Shown here: positions 18,401-25,691 of the stretch, piece after piece | Layout: each line of letters begins with the position of its first letter | Numbering within the stretch: the stretch's first letter is position 1 | Assembly: GCA_947630725.1 (NCBI GenBank) | Contig: CANRIS010000020.1 | Span: 1-46,793 of the forward strand | Direction: 5' to 3' | DNA length: 46,793 bases | Source: an uncultured Clostridia bacterium | GTDB lineage: Bacteria > Bacillota > Clostridia > Lachnospirales > CAG-274 | Notes under the pieces: generated by a model | Seen by the model: the letters and a program-made list of their open reading frames with translations, nothing else | Told to the model about the DNA's origin: nothing | The model's database searches: none | Position numbers and translations under genes: made by a program

Positions 18401-19416
18401 ATTGTAGGATGGAACATATCCTTTGTTTCTGATGTAAGAGGCTCAAAGGTTATTTTATAATCAGACATAGGAGCATATGCAACAGCGCTCAGCAGTCCAA
18501 GCCACGAGTTTTCCCCCTGAATACTTTCAATCATTTCCCTCATATGCATAAATACGGAGGGAAGGACACTTTCCCTTAATCTGATTATTTCAAGGGGAAT
18601 CTTTTTGTCTGCTGCCTCATTTTTTAAGTCCTGTAAAAATTCATTGATTCTTTTTACTAAGCTGTTTACATTTTCAAAATTAAGCTCTTCTTCATTGCCT
18701 TTGTTAATGTATGAGCTTAAAAGAAATTCTTTTACCTTTTCAAGCCATGCGCACATATATGAAAATGACTCTATGTCCGGCATACCGTCCCTGTTCAGAA
18801 TATAATCAATGGGGTCGGTTATTCTTCCGTCAAACATAAGCTTGTTTTTTTCAAGCCATGAGCCGGCGTTTTTGACTTCCGAAAAATTATATACCGAACA
18901 AACAATATTTGAAGGCGTCAAAGCGCCTATTACATCACCTTCAAGTTCCAAAAAAGTTATATGCGACCAAGATGATATCTTTTTATTTACCGTGCCTACC
19001 TGTTCATTTTTAAATATACCATTGTCGGGATATTGGGAAAGTATATTTCTTCCAAAGCCTTTTTTATATTTGCTCAGATCTACCGTCTTAAATACCAAAG
19101 GTATATTTTTGATCTTTTTTAATGCCAAAAGACTCAGAAGTGTTCTCCATTCATTAAATGTTCTTTTTCCCACTTCACCGTAATCGTTTTTTGAATCAAG
19201 AATAATATCAAAGCTTATTATGGATGACCAAGGTGATGGAACAGTAAGCTTATCTCTTGTTTCTATTATTACTCCACCATCATTAGGCAGCAGGCCGGAC
19301 ATATCCAGAAGTGCATCTTCAAAATCCTTAAGGCTTGCGCCTGTCCACAGACGATCCCCGTTGCAGGGAGTTCCATTTGCATTCTTTGTTGTTGTCAGAA
19401 ATTGTGTATATGCCAT
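15481..19416 (-). CDS. Giant actin/Hsp70-like ATPase
   Basis: The 1311-residue protein carries an actin/Hsp70-superfamily ATPase core in its C-terminal half. YEIGLDFGTTSTTVYANT (about 766-783) is the phosphate-1 loop, VMVIDIGGGSTDISTW (about 977-992) the phosphate-2 loop, and VIRLGGNGAKMYEW (about 1121-1134) the adenosine motif. ASFPSAYSKQYELDYT lies between, as in DnaK-like folds. The N-terminal 760 residues have no domain I can name. There is no signal peptide, so it is cytoplasmic. GGAGG precedes the ATG. It follows the tubulin-like gene by 15 bases, so both NTPases are made from one transcript. The length and domain order differ from DnaK, MreB and ParM. SrfB-like proteins are the nearest comparison I can think of, without proof. 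Confidence 0.85.
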   Translation of the reverse strand: MAYTQFLTTTKNANGTPCNGDRLWTGASLKDFEDALLDMSGLLPNDGGVIIETRDKLTVPSPWSSIISFDIILDSKNDYGEVGKRTFNEWRTLLSLLALKKIKNIPLVFKTVDLSKYKKGFGRNILSQYPDNGIFKNEQVGTVNKKISSWSHITFLELEGDVIGALTPSNIVCSVYNFSEVKNAGSWLEKNKLMFDGRITDPIDYILNRDGMPDIESFSYMCAWLEKVKEFLLSSYINKGNEEELNFENVNSLVKRINEFLQDLKNEAADKKIPLEIIRLRESVLPSVFMHMREMIESIQGENSWLGLLSAVAYAPMSDYKITFEPLTSETKDMFHPTIAEDPTSMAILLDGYCIGVLRNKYVLSVPTTGLDPSAKNKLINAGLMNENGEFENPVNFVLATPERYVFINGWLESVLEKLGNNLANEEALKEIGTFLNNISSEYAKKPDYFKCKVNKYCNEHSDGYKLFSFKFQESATSVYQLLSSIKLFCDFEHIIADDCLIDGTSKLLMFSENTIGNDLLLLYNKSLTDGKISVNIGGMKVFDSSNVFENKIYYVENIDGTKENLNINYNRKDDCWFEKKIDGTSRFFTVLWPLKRSVLEKVDSNTIYNSIFLSYDKEKDECKVTLALSVNEKRNTVCNVYDGPYKSGAISSEVIADFRVPGCSIWPYVSDAKAYFIYETKAAKSFDNAAGGTGMENFYKITYMPREDCLSNILELTSDTKEYCRSVIFRTTIPKYLLFENGRNYYGAVLLKSPETASGFGVNYEIGLDFGTTSTTVYANTNKGKDPVQVRFDENGLAVYGVIKNSYDDSGNFFIPSSYSSNKFYPTLLRLSSNNESINDENGIKLPLLNSSIIYKYKYSDRVTGTTNDRSVVKSNIKWDPDDQEDTRKYLRQIVFQTLMYAKVNGGKKIKWYASFPSAYSKQYELDYTSMLESITKQMERILGINAEESQEIKFYTESVAAARYIVDRAAFDNYDCVMVIDIGGGSTDISTWIPGSNEVQGICQSSVEIASRKLFIKPLQELIRKESDLKKFIGSKGSPFEKIEESINGYADAPNYETLVEQFLLLNGEAFKTTVDTLSELSNVNTFRRKVVAGFYGLVFYAVKSLLMYYKKYRKKQDFHNIVIRLGGNGAKMYEWLKPAEKSSVASLVKDLFIKDDFNVAVTIEFNEHTAKTEAAKGLLNNIGKVNDPEKVALNGSSIEFKYRDEKGNIITENIEANENMLDKKGIKLAYSNDQSIQGISFTLREQSDMYREFMDGLVNGIFQNSIKINISEERVMATVKSVMDRSIRHRRLTSPLLAQLEEVINSIN

Positions 19417-19431
19417 TTATATGTACCTCCA

Positions 19432-20976
19432 TTAATCCGCCAATTTTCCCCGCTCTATCAGCATAAGAACATCCCTTACAAAAAGCTTCAGGCTCTTAAT
19501 CACCTTTGGTCTTGGCTGAGAGCAAAGACAGGTAAATATATGTTCTGCTGAATATGATGTTTTACCTTTTACCATATGTGTAAAGCCCGGATTTTCGTCA
19601 TTATACACCTTGTCAAGCTTAACGCACTTATCAAGATAAACTTTTTCGGAAATTTCATTTGAATCATAAAGCTCAAACTGAGTTCTAACAAACCACTCGG
19701 TATATTTGTTGTCTGCAGAGTAAGGGTCGGAAAGCCATCTGAAACTGAATTCGCCATTATTCTTTGCCTCGGTTATCATTTCCCTTATCCATTCCATATA
19801 TTTTTTACAGTAGTTATAAAGCACCTCTACTCCCTCTTTTGAAGCATCATCTTTAAAGTTATAATATTTAAGGAACCTGCATCTTCTCGCATCATCTTTA
19901 ATTATGCAGTAATAAAAAAATTTGGTGTATATTACACTGAACTGCATAAATCTTGCAATTTTGTCAAAAATTTTTGCCCCTCCGACCATATTGAGAAGTT
20001 TTTTGTCAAATACGAAATCATCCTCTGAATTTCCTCTCCAAGGAAATTTTATAGCCTCATGATCAATTACAGTTTCTGCGCCCAACGTATCATAATGTGA
20101 TAAAAATTCAATTACCGCAGTTGCCGCATAAAGCTCTACAACATTTGCTTTGTTCTTTTGATTTTCTGAGTCAATATTATGCTTTACCTTCATCATTTTG
20201 CCGGGATTTTCCCCTACAAAATACATTCTGTTAAATATTTCCTTATCAAATTTCTGATTATAATAGTATTCAAAAGCTATTTTTGATTTAATAGGAAATG
20301 AATTTGTATCAATTATTTTGTTTTCATTATTCCTGTTTACGCTTTCAAAATATGGCTCAATAAATATGCCTGCAATATCACATTTCTGCGTGGCATTTGC
20401 CTCCCTTATTCTTCGAGCAAGCGTAGGCACTCCCGAAGCTCCTGTGCCGCCGAACATAGAACATATAATAATAATTTTATCTTCTTTTGTGATATCTCCA
20501 AAAAACTCATTCCATCTGCCAATATATTCTCCTGCCTGATTTGTAATACCGTTTGCCATATAATATGAACCTATTGATGTATGGGAATAAAATCCTCCGT
20601 TAAGCTTTTTGTTTTTTTCTTCATTAGTGTATAAAAAATCAAAAAGCTTTTTCATATCCTCATCCATAATATCATAGCCCTCAATTTCGGCCATAGACTT
20701 TCCGCCTGCATCAAGAGGAGACCATGTAAAATCAGGATCAGCAAAGGGCTTTACAAGCTTTTTGGAAACAACTCCCACCTGATATATGTCCATATAATTT
20801 TTTATTGTTTGTTCCAATCTTGTCTTATCGCCATTTGTAGAGTCCGAATCTACAAGCATAAAATGTATATCGTTAAGCCCCTTGAGATTTGTTAAGACGC
20901 CGCTCGCCATAAGATGTATCAACGCCCGCATAACTCTTATTCCGGTTCCTCCTACAGGTATAATATAACAATTCAT
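19432..20976 (-). CDS. Tubulin/FtsZ-like GTPase (Tubulin_2-type)
   Basis: The 514-residue protein starts YIIPVGGTGIRVMRALIHL, a Rossmann-type glycine loop. It has HFMLVDSDSTNGDKTRLEQ near residue 40 and the tubulin signature loop ICSMFGGTGASGVPTLA near 168-184, corresponding to the GGGTGTG loop of FtsZ. These match the tubulin-like protein family described as Tubulin_2/FtsZ-like, seen in diverse bacteria near VWA and membrane genes. The ATG at 20976 follows AAAGGAAACGG. Two upstream in-frame starts would only add a short tail with poor ribosome sites. The gene heads a two-gene unit with the actin-like ATPase. Polymerisation is a family-based expectation. Confidence 0.85.
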   Translation of the reverse strand: MNCYIIPVGGTGIRVMRALIHLMASGVLTNLKGLNDIHFMLVDSDSTNGDKTRLEQTIKNYMDIYQVGVVSKKLVKPFADPDFTWSPLDAGGKSMAEIEGYDIMDEDMKKLFDFLYTNEEKNKKLNGGFYSHTSIGSYYMANGITNQAGEYIGRWNEFFGDITKEDKIIIICSMFGGTGASGVPTLARRIREANATQKCDIAGIFIEPYFESVNRNNENKIIDTNSFPIKSKIAFEYYYNQKFDKEIFNRMYFVGENPGKMMKVKHNIDSENQKNKANVVELYAATAVIEFLSHYDTLGAETVIDHEAIKFPWRGNSEDDFVFDKKLLNMVGGAKIFDKIARFMQFSVIYTKFFYYCIIKDDARRCRFLKYYNFKDDASKEGVEVLYNYCKKYMEWIREMITEAKNNGEFSFRWLSDPYSADNKYTEWFVRTQFELYDSNEISEKVYLDKCVKLDKVYNDENPGFTHMVKGKTSYSAEHIFTCLCSQPRPKVIKSLKLFVRDVLMLIERGKLAD

Positions 20977-21023
20977 ATATTCCGTTTCCTTTCTTAATAA
21001 ATTCCTATATATCATACAATTTT

Positions 21024-21178
21024 CCGCAGTCAATGATATTCGTACTCCGCTTATGCTGCCTAACTCTGACCGACGGCTTCTGACGAAGCCTTTGTATTCG
21101 GATGGCAGCTTACATCTCCCACCGAATACAATAGTAAGTACCCATCGCCTGAAGAGGCAGGGACTTACTTGTTGGTTA
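21024..21178. repeat. Structured repeat, copy B
   Basis: Compact copy of the element at 9615-9886. Three hairpins can be drawn: GGCTTC-TGAC-GAAGCC (21075-21090), TTGTATTCGG with CCGAATACAA (about 21092-21131), and AGTAAGT/CCC with GGG/ACTTACTT around GCCTGAAGAGGC (about 21133-21170). The second stem is perfect here. It lies between the tubulin-like gene and the membrane-protein gene. It could be an IS200/IS605-derived relic (ends or guide-RNA-like part) or an independent structured RNA. Confidence 0.6.
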
Positions 21179-21223
21179 AATGCCGTCTGAAAGCTTATGG
21201 ATATTTACTTTAAGACGGCATTT
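21178..21223 (-). terminator. Hairpin after the small membrane-protein gene
   Basis: AAATGCCGTCT (21178-21188) is the exact reverse complement of AGACGGCATTT (21213-21223). It lies just past the stop of the membrane-protein gene on the minus strand. The long loop and lack of a clear T-run make it a plausible but unproven terminator. Confidence 0.5.
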
Positions 21224-21245
21224 ACGGCTTAATATAAATTACTTT

Positions 21246-21707
21246 TTATCTTCCTAATGGATTATATATTCCCCATTGAGAAGGTGAAAAAAATGAGGCG
21301 ACAAAAAAGATCAAAAAACTTTGCATAACAATGGCAATAGATGCTGTCGCGCTTATAATAAAATTCTTAGTAGGAGCTGTTATAAACAAAATAGCTGACA
21401 AAATTATACCTGCAAAGAGTTGAATAATTATATTTATAAACCAGTGCTTGAACATACGACCATTCAAATATCCTCCCCAACAAGCAGCAATAACAGTTTC
21501 TGTCAATGCAAAAAACAGTCCTCCATAATAAAACAAAGCAAAAAAGCTTGTATACATAGATGCATCCCTTAAAAATCTGACGGCAGGCTTTGCCGCTGCT
21601 CCAAACCATATGCAAAGACATATGCCCAATATGGCAAAAATCGCTCCCATCAGAAATGCCACTAAAATCATTTTTCCTATTCCTGTCTTAGTCTTTTGCT
21701 TGCTCAT
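21246..21707 (-). CDS. Small polytopic membrane protein
   Basis: The 153-residue protein has four strong membrane helices (about 14-36, 48-70, 88-108 and 118-138) with short loops and a basic N-terminus, SKQKTKTGIGK. I do not recognise a family. TGGAGGAATACTG ahead of the ATG at 21707 decides this start over one five codons upstream. It follows the VWA-like lipoprotein gene by about 40 bases on the same strand, so the two are probably co-transcribed. It may anchor or assist the lipoprotein or the cytoskeletal pair downstream. That is inference from position only. Confidence 0.75.
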   Translation of the reverse strand: MSKQKTKTGIGKMILVAFLMGAIFAILGICLCIWFGAAAKPAVRFLRDASMYTSFFALFYYGGLFFALTETVIAACWGGYLNGRMFKHWFINIIIQLFAGIILSAILFITAPTKNFIISATASIAIVMQSFLIFFVASFFSPSQWGIYNPLGR

Positions 21708-21745
21708 ACAGTATTCCTCCATTATATATTATCAAACAGATGCAG

Positions 21746-23533
21746 TTATTCTTCATCAACTCCATGTTGTTCTTCAAATAATTTTTTGTATTCGGCATAC
21801 GTCTGTAATTCAGCCTCTTCATAAGTCTCCTCATCACCGGCGCATACATAACATGTAAGCGTATCTTCAAGCTTGTTGTAGTCCTTCTGATATTGGTTAA
21901 GAAGTGAGATAAATTTATCCATATTTGGATAACCGCTGTTTGCCTTATTATATGCCCACGCAGGAATTATATTTTCATCCTGATATGCGGTAAATTTTAT
22001 ATCAAGCTTAGATATGTCGGGAAGTTTTGACATATCATCCACGCATATTTTAAGAATAGCGGTATTATCATCATCATTAATTCTATACCTTCCCTGACTG
22101 GGTGTAACTCCATCAGACCATTCTACACTGAATGTATCTTTCTCTTTTGCATTTGCCTCACTGAATGAGGATTCTCCCTTGTATGCAACACTCACATCTG
22201 TGGAAATATCATAAAGCAAAGTAGAAAGTTTTATTTGTGACATAGCCCTAAACGGGATCTTCAATTTTATTTTGCCGGAAACCTGTCCCCACTGCTGCGC
22301 ATCTTCAGCTTTGTCCCAGTAAAGAGATTTAAAGGCAAGATATTTTATATCCGCTACATTCACATCATTTGCATCTACTCCATCCGGAGGTGCAATTTCT
22401 ATCCAGGGAGAGTCTTCGCTTACCCCCTGCGCAGCTTTATCATATGTGAAATTAACAGATCCTTCTATTTTACTGTTCATCAATTCGGGAGTATAGTCAT
22501 ACCTCAATATTGAAAATGAACCTGCATCATCTACAAGACGTGATGTTTCCTGTGGCGCCTGCCCATCAGGCATCGGAGGAGGTGCAGACATACCCTGTCC
22601 ATTGGGCATTGGAGGCGGCGCAGGCATATCCTGTCCATTGGGCATCGGAGGCGGCGCAGGCATATCCTGTCCATCTGTCATCGGAGGAGGTGCAGGCATA
22701 CCCTGTCCATTTGTCACCGGAGGTTCAGCACCGACCGGAGCAATATAAACATCCCCTTTCTCCTTAGGCTCAACATTATCATAGTCTATACCCATAACAC
22801 CGCACTTTTGCGCAAAAACAGTACAATTTACCTTATACTCCTGATCAATCGCCAGCTTATCTATATAACCTGCAAATCTACTTACATCGGGAGCATTATA
22901 AAATGTTTCTATATAATCCGAAAGATCCTGCTGCGCTCCTATTACAAAAATAAAGAATGGCTTTGAAGTATTTATAGTCAATATCGCAAATGACTGCCCA
23001 TTCTCCATAACAGAGTCTTTTATAGTTTTTGCAATATTCTGATAGCTGTCAAGCTGCTGTGACAAATCGGTAACAATAATCTTAATTTTAGGAACAATTA
23101 CCTTATCGTTTGATTTGTTCATTTCTGCTGTCAGAGCTTTTATAAGTACATTATCAGAACTCCCTCCGAATGAACCGGGAGAAACATTATTAATAAAATC
23201 AGTATTTTCAGGATTAATGTTTTCGCCCACAGAATATATAGTAGTTTCGACATCACCGAATGCATTCTGTACAGAATCATAGCTGTCAAGGAGTATTTTT
23301 TGGAAATTGACATCTTTTGCTACACTTCTCATATCGGCTGTGGAGTCAATAAAAAATTCAGCAGTCTTATTTTTATTGACAAATATTTCGCGCTTTACTT
23401 CATTGCCGTCTTTATCGACAAAGGCAACATTGTTGTGATCAAAATTATAATTTCTGTTATCAGAAACTATTCCGCCACAGCCAACAAGAAGTATAGTCGC
23501 AGCTACTATAACAAGATTTTTCAATATTTTCAT
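21746..23533 (-). CDS. VWA-like lipoprotein, paralog A
   Basis: The 595-residue protein has a lipoprotein signal with lipobox LLVGC (Cys about 17). Residues about 55-225 resemble a VWA fold: AEFFIDSTADMRSVAK replaces the DxSxS motif with DSTAD, and IKIIVTDLSQQLDSYQ occupies the place of the second MIDAS aspartate. Metal binding may therefore be altered. Residues about 277-330 are Pro/Met/Gln repeats. A beta-rich domain (about 335-510) and a helical end containing CYVCAGDEETYEEAELQTYAEY complete it. The ATG at 23533 is nine bases after AAGGA. It is a clear paralog of the divergent gene at 23840. It is exported and lipid-anchored, acting outside the cell membrane. The VWA call is from motif shape, not a search. 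Confidence 0.75.
   Translation of the reverse strand: MKILKNLVIVAATILLVGCGGIVSDNRNYNFDHNNVAFVDKDGNEVKREIFVNKNKTAEFFIDSTADMRSVAKDVNFQKILLDSYDSVQNAFGDVETTIYSVGENINPENTDFINNVSPGSFGGSSDNVLIKALTAEMNKSNDKVIVPKIKIIVTDLSQQLDSYQNIAKTIKDSVMENGQSFAILTINTSKPFFIFVIGAQQDLSDYIETFYNAPDVSRFAGYIDKLAIDQEYKVNCTVFAQKCGVMGIDYDNVEPKEKGDVYIAPVGAEPPVTNGQGMPAPPPMTDGQDMPAPPPMPNGQDMPAPPPMPNGQGMSAPPPMPDGQAPQETSRLVDDAGSFSILRYDYTPELMNSKIEGSVNFTYDKAAQGVSEDSPWIEIAPPDGVDANDVNVADIKYLAFKSLYWDKAEDAQQWGQVSGKIKLKIPFRAMSQIKLSTLLYDISTDVSVAYKGESSFSEANAKEKDTFSVEWSDGVTPSQGRYRINDDDNTAILKICVDDMSKLPDISKLDIKFTAYQDENIIPAWAYNKANSGYPNMDKFISLLNQYQKDYNKLEDTLTCYVCAGDEETYEEAELQTYAEYKKLFEEQHGVDEE
22558..22713 (-). repeat. 36-base Pro-rich coding minisatellite
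   Basis: Four to five 36-base units encode variants of GQDMPAPPPMPN within lipoprotein paralog A. Neighbouring units differ by few bases. The corresponding place in paralog B is a short non-repetitive linker, so the array arose or was lost after duplication. Confidence 0.9.
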
Positions 23534-23771
23534 ATTCATCATTCCTTTCTTATTTAAAATATATTCTATATGATGACAAGTATATATTTGTGCAATATAA
23601 TAATTGTCTTAATTATAATAAGCATAATACAATTTAGTATAAAAGTCAATATTTTATTAATATAAAATAGCATTATTACCCAAAATTTTTGTGTGTATTT
23701 CACTTGTTATATTTGTTTTATAATTCAAAAAGTATAAATCAAATATAATTTTTATGATTATGTTGATTTTA

Positions 23772-23800
23772 TTGAAACATTATGTTATTATATGTAATAT
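23772..23800 (+). promoter_or_regulatory. Promoter candidate for lipoprotein paralog B
   Basis: TTGAAA (23772-23777), a 17-base spacer and TAATAT (23795-23800) lie 40 bases before the ATG at 23840. The rest of the 306-base divergent intergenic region (23534-23839) is extremely AT-rich with no gene. A minus-strand promoter for paralog A must also lie there but no single candidate stands out. Confidence 0.5.
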
Positions 23801-23839
23801 ATATCTTTTTCATTGCATTAATTGAAGGAGGTTTTACTG

Positions 23840-25501
23840 ATGTTTAAAAAAATTGCCCTATTTGTAGCTTTGCTGTCAATATCCGCATTCTTTTCAGGAT
23901 GCTCAGGCCCAATAACAGATCGGGAAAATTATAATTATACGACTGTTTCCTATAAATATGACAGCTTAAACTATGAAAGCGTAGAATTCTATATAGACTC
24001 CACCGAGGGAATGAAAGAAATAGCCAAAGATAATAACTTCAAAGATATTCTATTGTGCAGTTATGATGCCGTACAAAAAACATGGCCTGAAATAAAACCC
24101 GAAATCTATTCGGTAGACGACAACATAACTTTACAAGACATATCGTACATAGACCAATTCAATCCTTCTTTGTTCAGCAGTAATTCTGAGAATGCAATTA
24201 TTAATTTTATAAATGCCAAAAACAATATAAAAGATAATAAGCCTGTTAATCCGATAATAAGACTAATAATTACAGACCTCCAGGGACAGCTTGATGATTA
24301 TCATTACTTGGCAGATATGCTTAACAACAATATATTTGATAAGGATCTTTCTTTGGCAATACTTGCCGTAAGCACAAAAAAGCCGGTATTTATTTTTGCT
24401 GTAGGACATGATAAGGACATTGCAGATTATTTGAATACTTTCTATAAATCTCAGGACATAATAAATTTTATGTATTCGACAAAATCATCAGGTGCAGATC
24501 CCATCAACTGTACTTATTTTTCTCCAAACTGTGGTCTTTTGGGTATATCATATAAAAATATACTGCCTATTGAGAGGGGAACAGCTAAACCGTTTATTGA
24601 TAAAAAAAATAATTATTATATAGAAAATCCATATTCATATGCACAAAATCCATCTTTATACGAACAAGAAAACGAAGAACTGCCACTCAGAGGAGCAGGC
24701 TCTTTTTCAAAACTCAGAATCGATTATACTTCGGAACTTATGAGAAAATATGTAAGAGGGACTGTAAACTTCACTTATGACAAAACTGCGCAGGACGAAA
24801 ACGATTCTTCACCGTGGATACAGCTTGAACTGCCAAAAGATGCAGACAAAAATCTCAAAGTATCGGATATAAAATATATTGCTTTTAAGTCACTTTATTA
24901 CAATGATGACGATTTGCCTGACAAAATAACCGATATTGCAGGAAAAATAAAGCTTCAGATCCCCCTTGAAACTATGCCGAAAATGGATTTGTCTTCTGTG
25001 GTTTTCGATATGTCCACAGATGTGTATACCAATTACGGTATAAGGAGAGAATTTTTTCCTGCCAATACCAAGGAGCAAAAATGCTTTGAAACAGTATGGT
25101 CCGATGGAGCATATAAAGTCGGAGACAAATATAAGTTAAGCAATAATCTTAAATCGGCAGTCGTCAATATATTTGTAGACGACATTTCCTCACTGCCGAA
25201 AATATCAAAAATAAATATTCACCTTATAGCTCACAAAGACAAAGAATACATCCCTCCGTGGATTTTAACAGATACATATTCCGACTATAAAAATCTTTAC
25301 AGATTTTTTTTATACCTGAACAGCATTCAAGCGGATAACAATTTTTTTGAGGGCATATTTACAGTTTATATCTGTGCAGGTGATAAATATACACAAAAAA
25401 ATGCATTATTGCAAAGCTATGAGGAGTATAAAATATTTTATCTTAACTCCTATAAAGAGGAATATGAAGAATATGAATACAATGCAGAAAATATACACTA
25501 A
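23840..25501 (+). CDS. VWA-like lipoprotein, paralog B
   Basis: The 553-residue protein matches paralog A along its length. It has lipobox FFSGC (Cys about 21), VEFYIDSTEGMKEIAKDNNF for the MIDAS-like start, IRLIITDLQGQLDDY for the second motif, FAVGHDKDIADYLNTFY, NCTYFSPNCGLLGISY, the beta domain (RGTVNFTYDKTAQ, SSPWIQLELP, IKYIAFKSLYY) and the ending VYICAGDKYTQKNALLQSYE. It lacks the Pro-rich repeats and is markedly more AT-rich than A. GGAGG precedes the ATG at 23840. It heads a plus-strand run with the FHA and kinase genes, whereas A heads the run toward the tubulin/actin genes. Confidence 0.75.
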   Translation: MFKKIALFVALLSISAFFSGCSGPITDRENYNYTTVSYKYDSLNYESVEFYIDSTEGMKEIAKDNNFKDILLCSYDAVQKTWPEIKPEIYSVDDNITLQDISYIDQFNPSLFSSNSENAIINFINAKNNIKDNKPVNPIIRLIITDLQGQLDDYHYLADMLNNNIFDKDLSLAILAVSTKKPVFIFAVGHDKDIADYLNTFYKSQDIINFMYSTKSSGADPINCTYFSPNCGLLGISYKNILPIERGTAKPFIDKKNNYYIENPYSYAQNPSLYEQENEELPLRGAGSFSKLRIDYTSELMRKYVRGTVNFTYDKTAQDENDSSPWIQLELPKDADKNLKVSDIKYIAFKSLYYNDDDLPDKITDIAGKIKLQIPLETMPKMDLSSVVFDMSTDVYTNYGIRREFFPANTKEQKCFETVWSDGAYKVGDKYKLSNNLKSAVVNIFVDDISSLPKISKINIHLIAHKDKEYIPPWILTDTYSDYKNLYRFFLYLNSIQADNNFFEGIFTVYICAGDKYTQKNALLQSYEEYKIFYLNSYKEEYEEYEYNAENIH

Positions 25502-25652
25502 AAGCAATACAAATTTTTCATATTGTTTAAGCAAATTCATGATCAAAAAAATTAAATTAATATTGTTTTTATTACTACAATATACTATTATTGCATATTA
25601 TATCAGCATAGTTCTTAACATAGATCCTATATATTATAAACTTGTTGTATAA
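25473..25652 (+). CDS. Possible small membrane protein
   Basis: A 59-codon frame overlaps the end of paralog B in another register. It encodes a short basic start and one strong membrane helix (KLILFLLLQYTIIAYYISIV) before a stop. AGAGG lies upstream at a loose distance, and the region after 25501 holds no other gene. It could be a real small protein of the run or chance in AT-rich DNA. Confidence 0.3.
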   Translation: MNTMQKIYTKSNTNFSYCLSKFMIKKIKLILFLLLQYTIIAYYISIVLNIDPIYYKLVV

Positions 25653-25691
25653 TATAATACATTTTCAAATTGATTTATAAGGAGGCTACAA

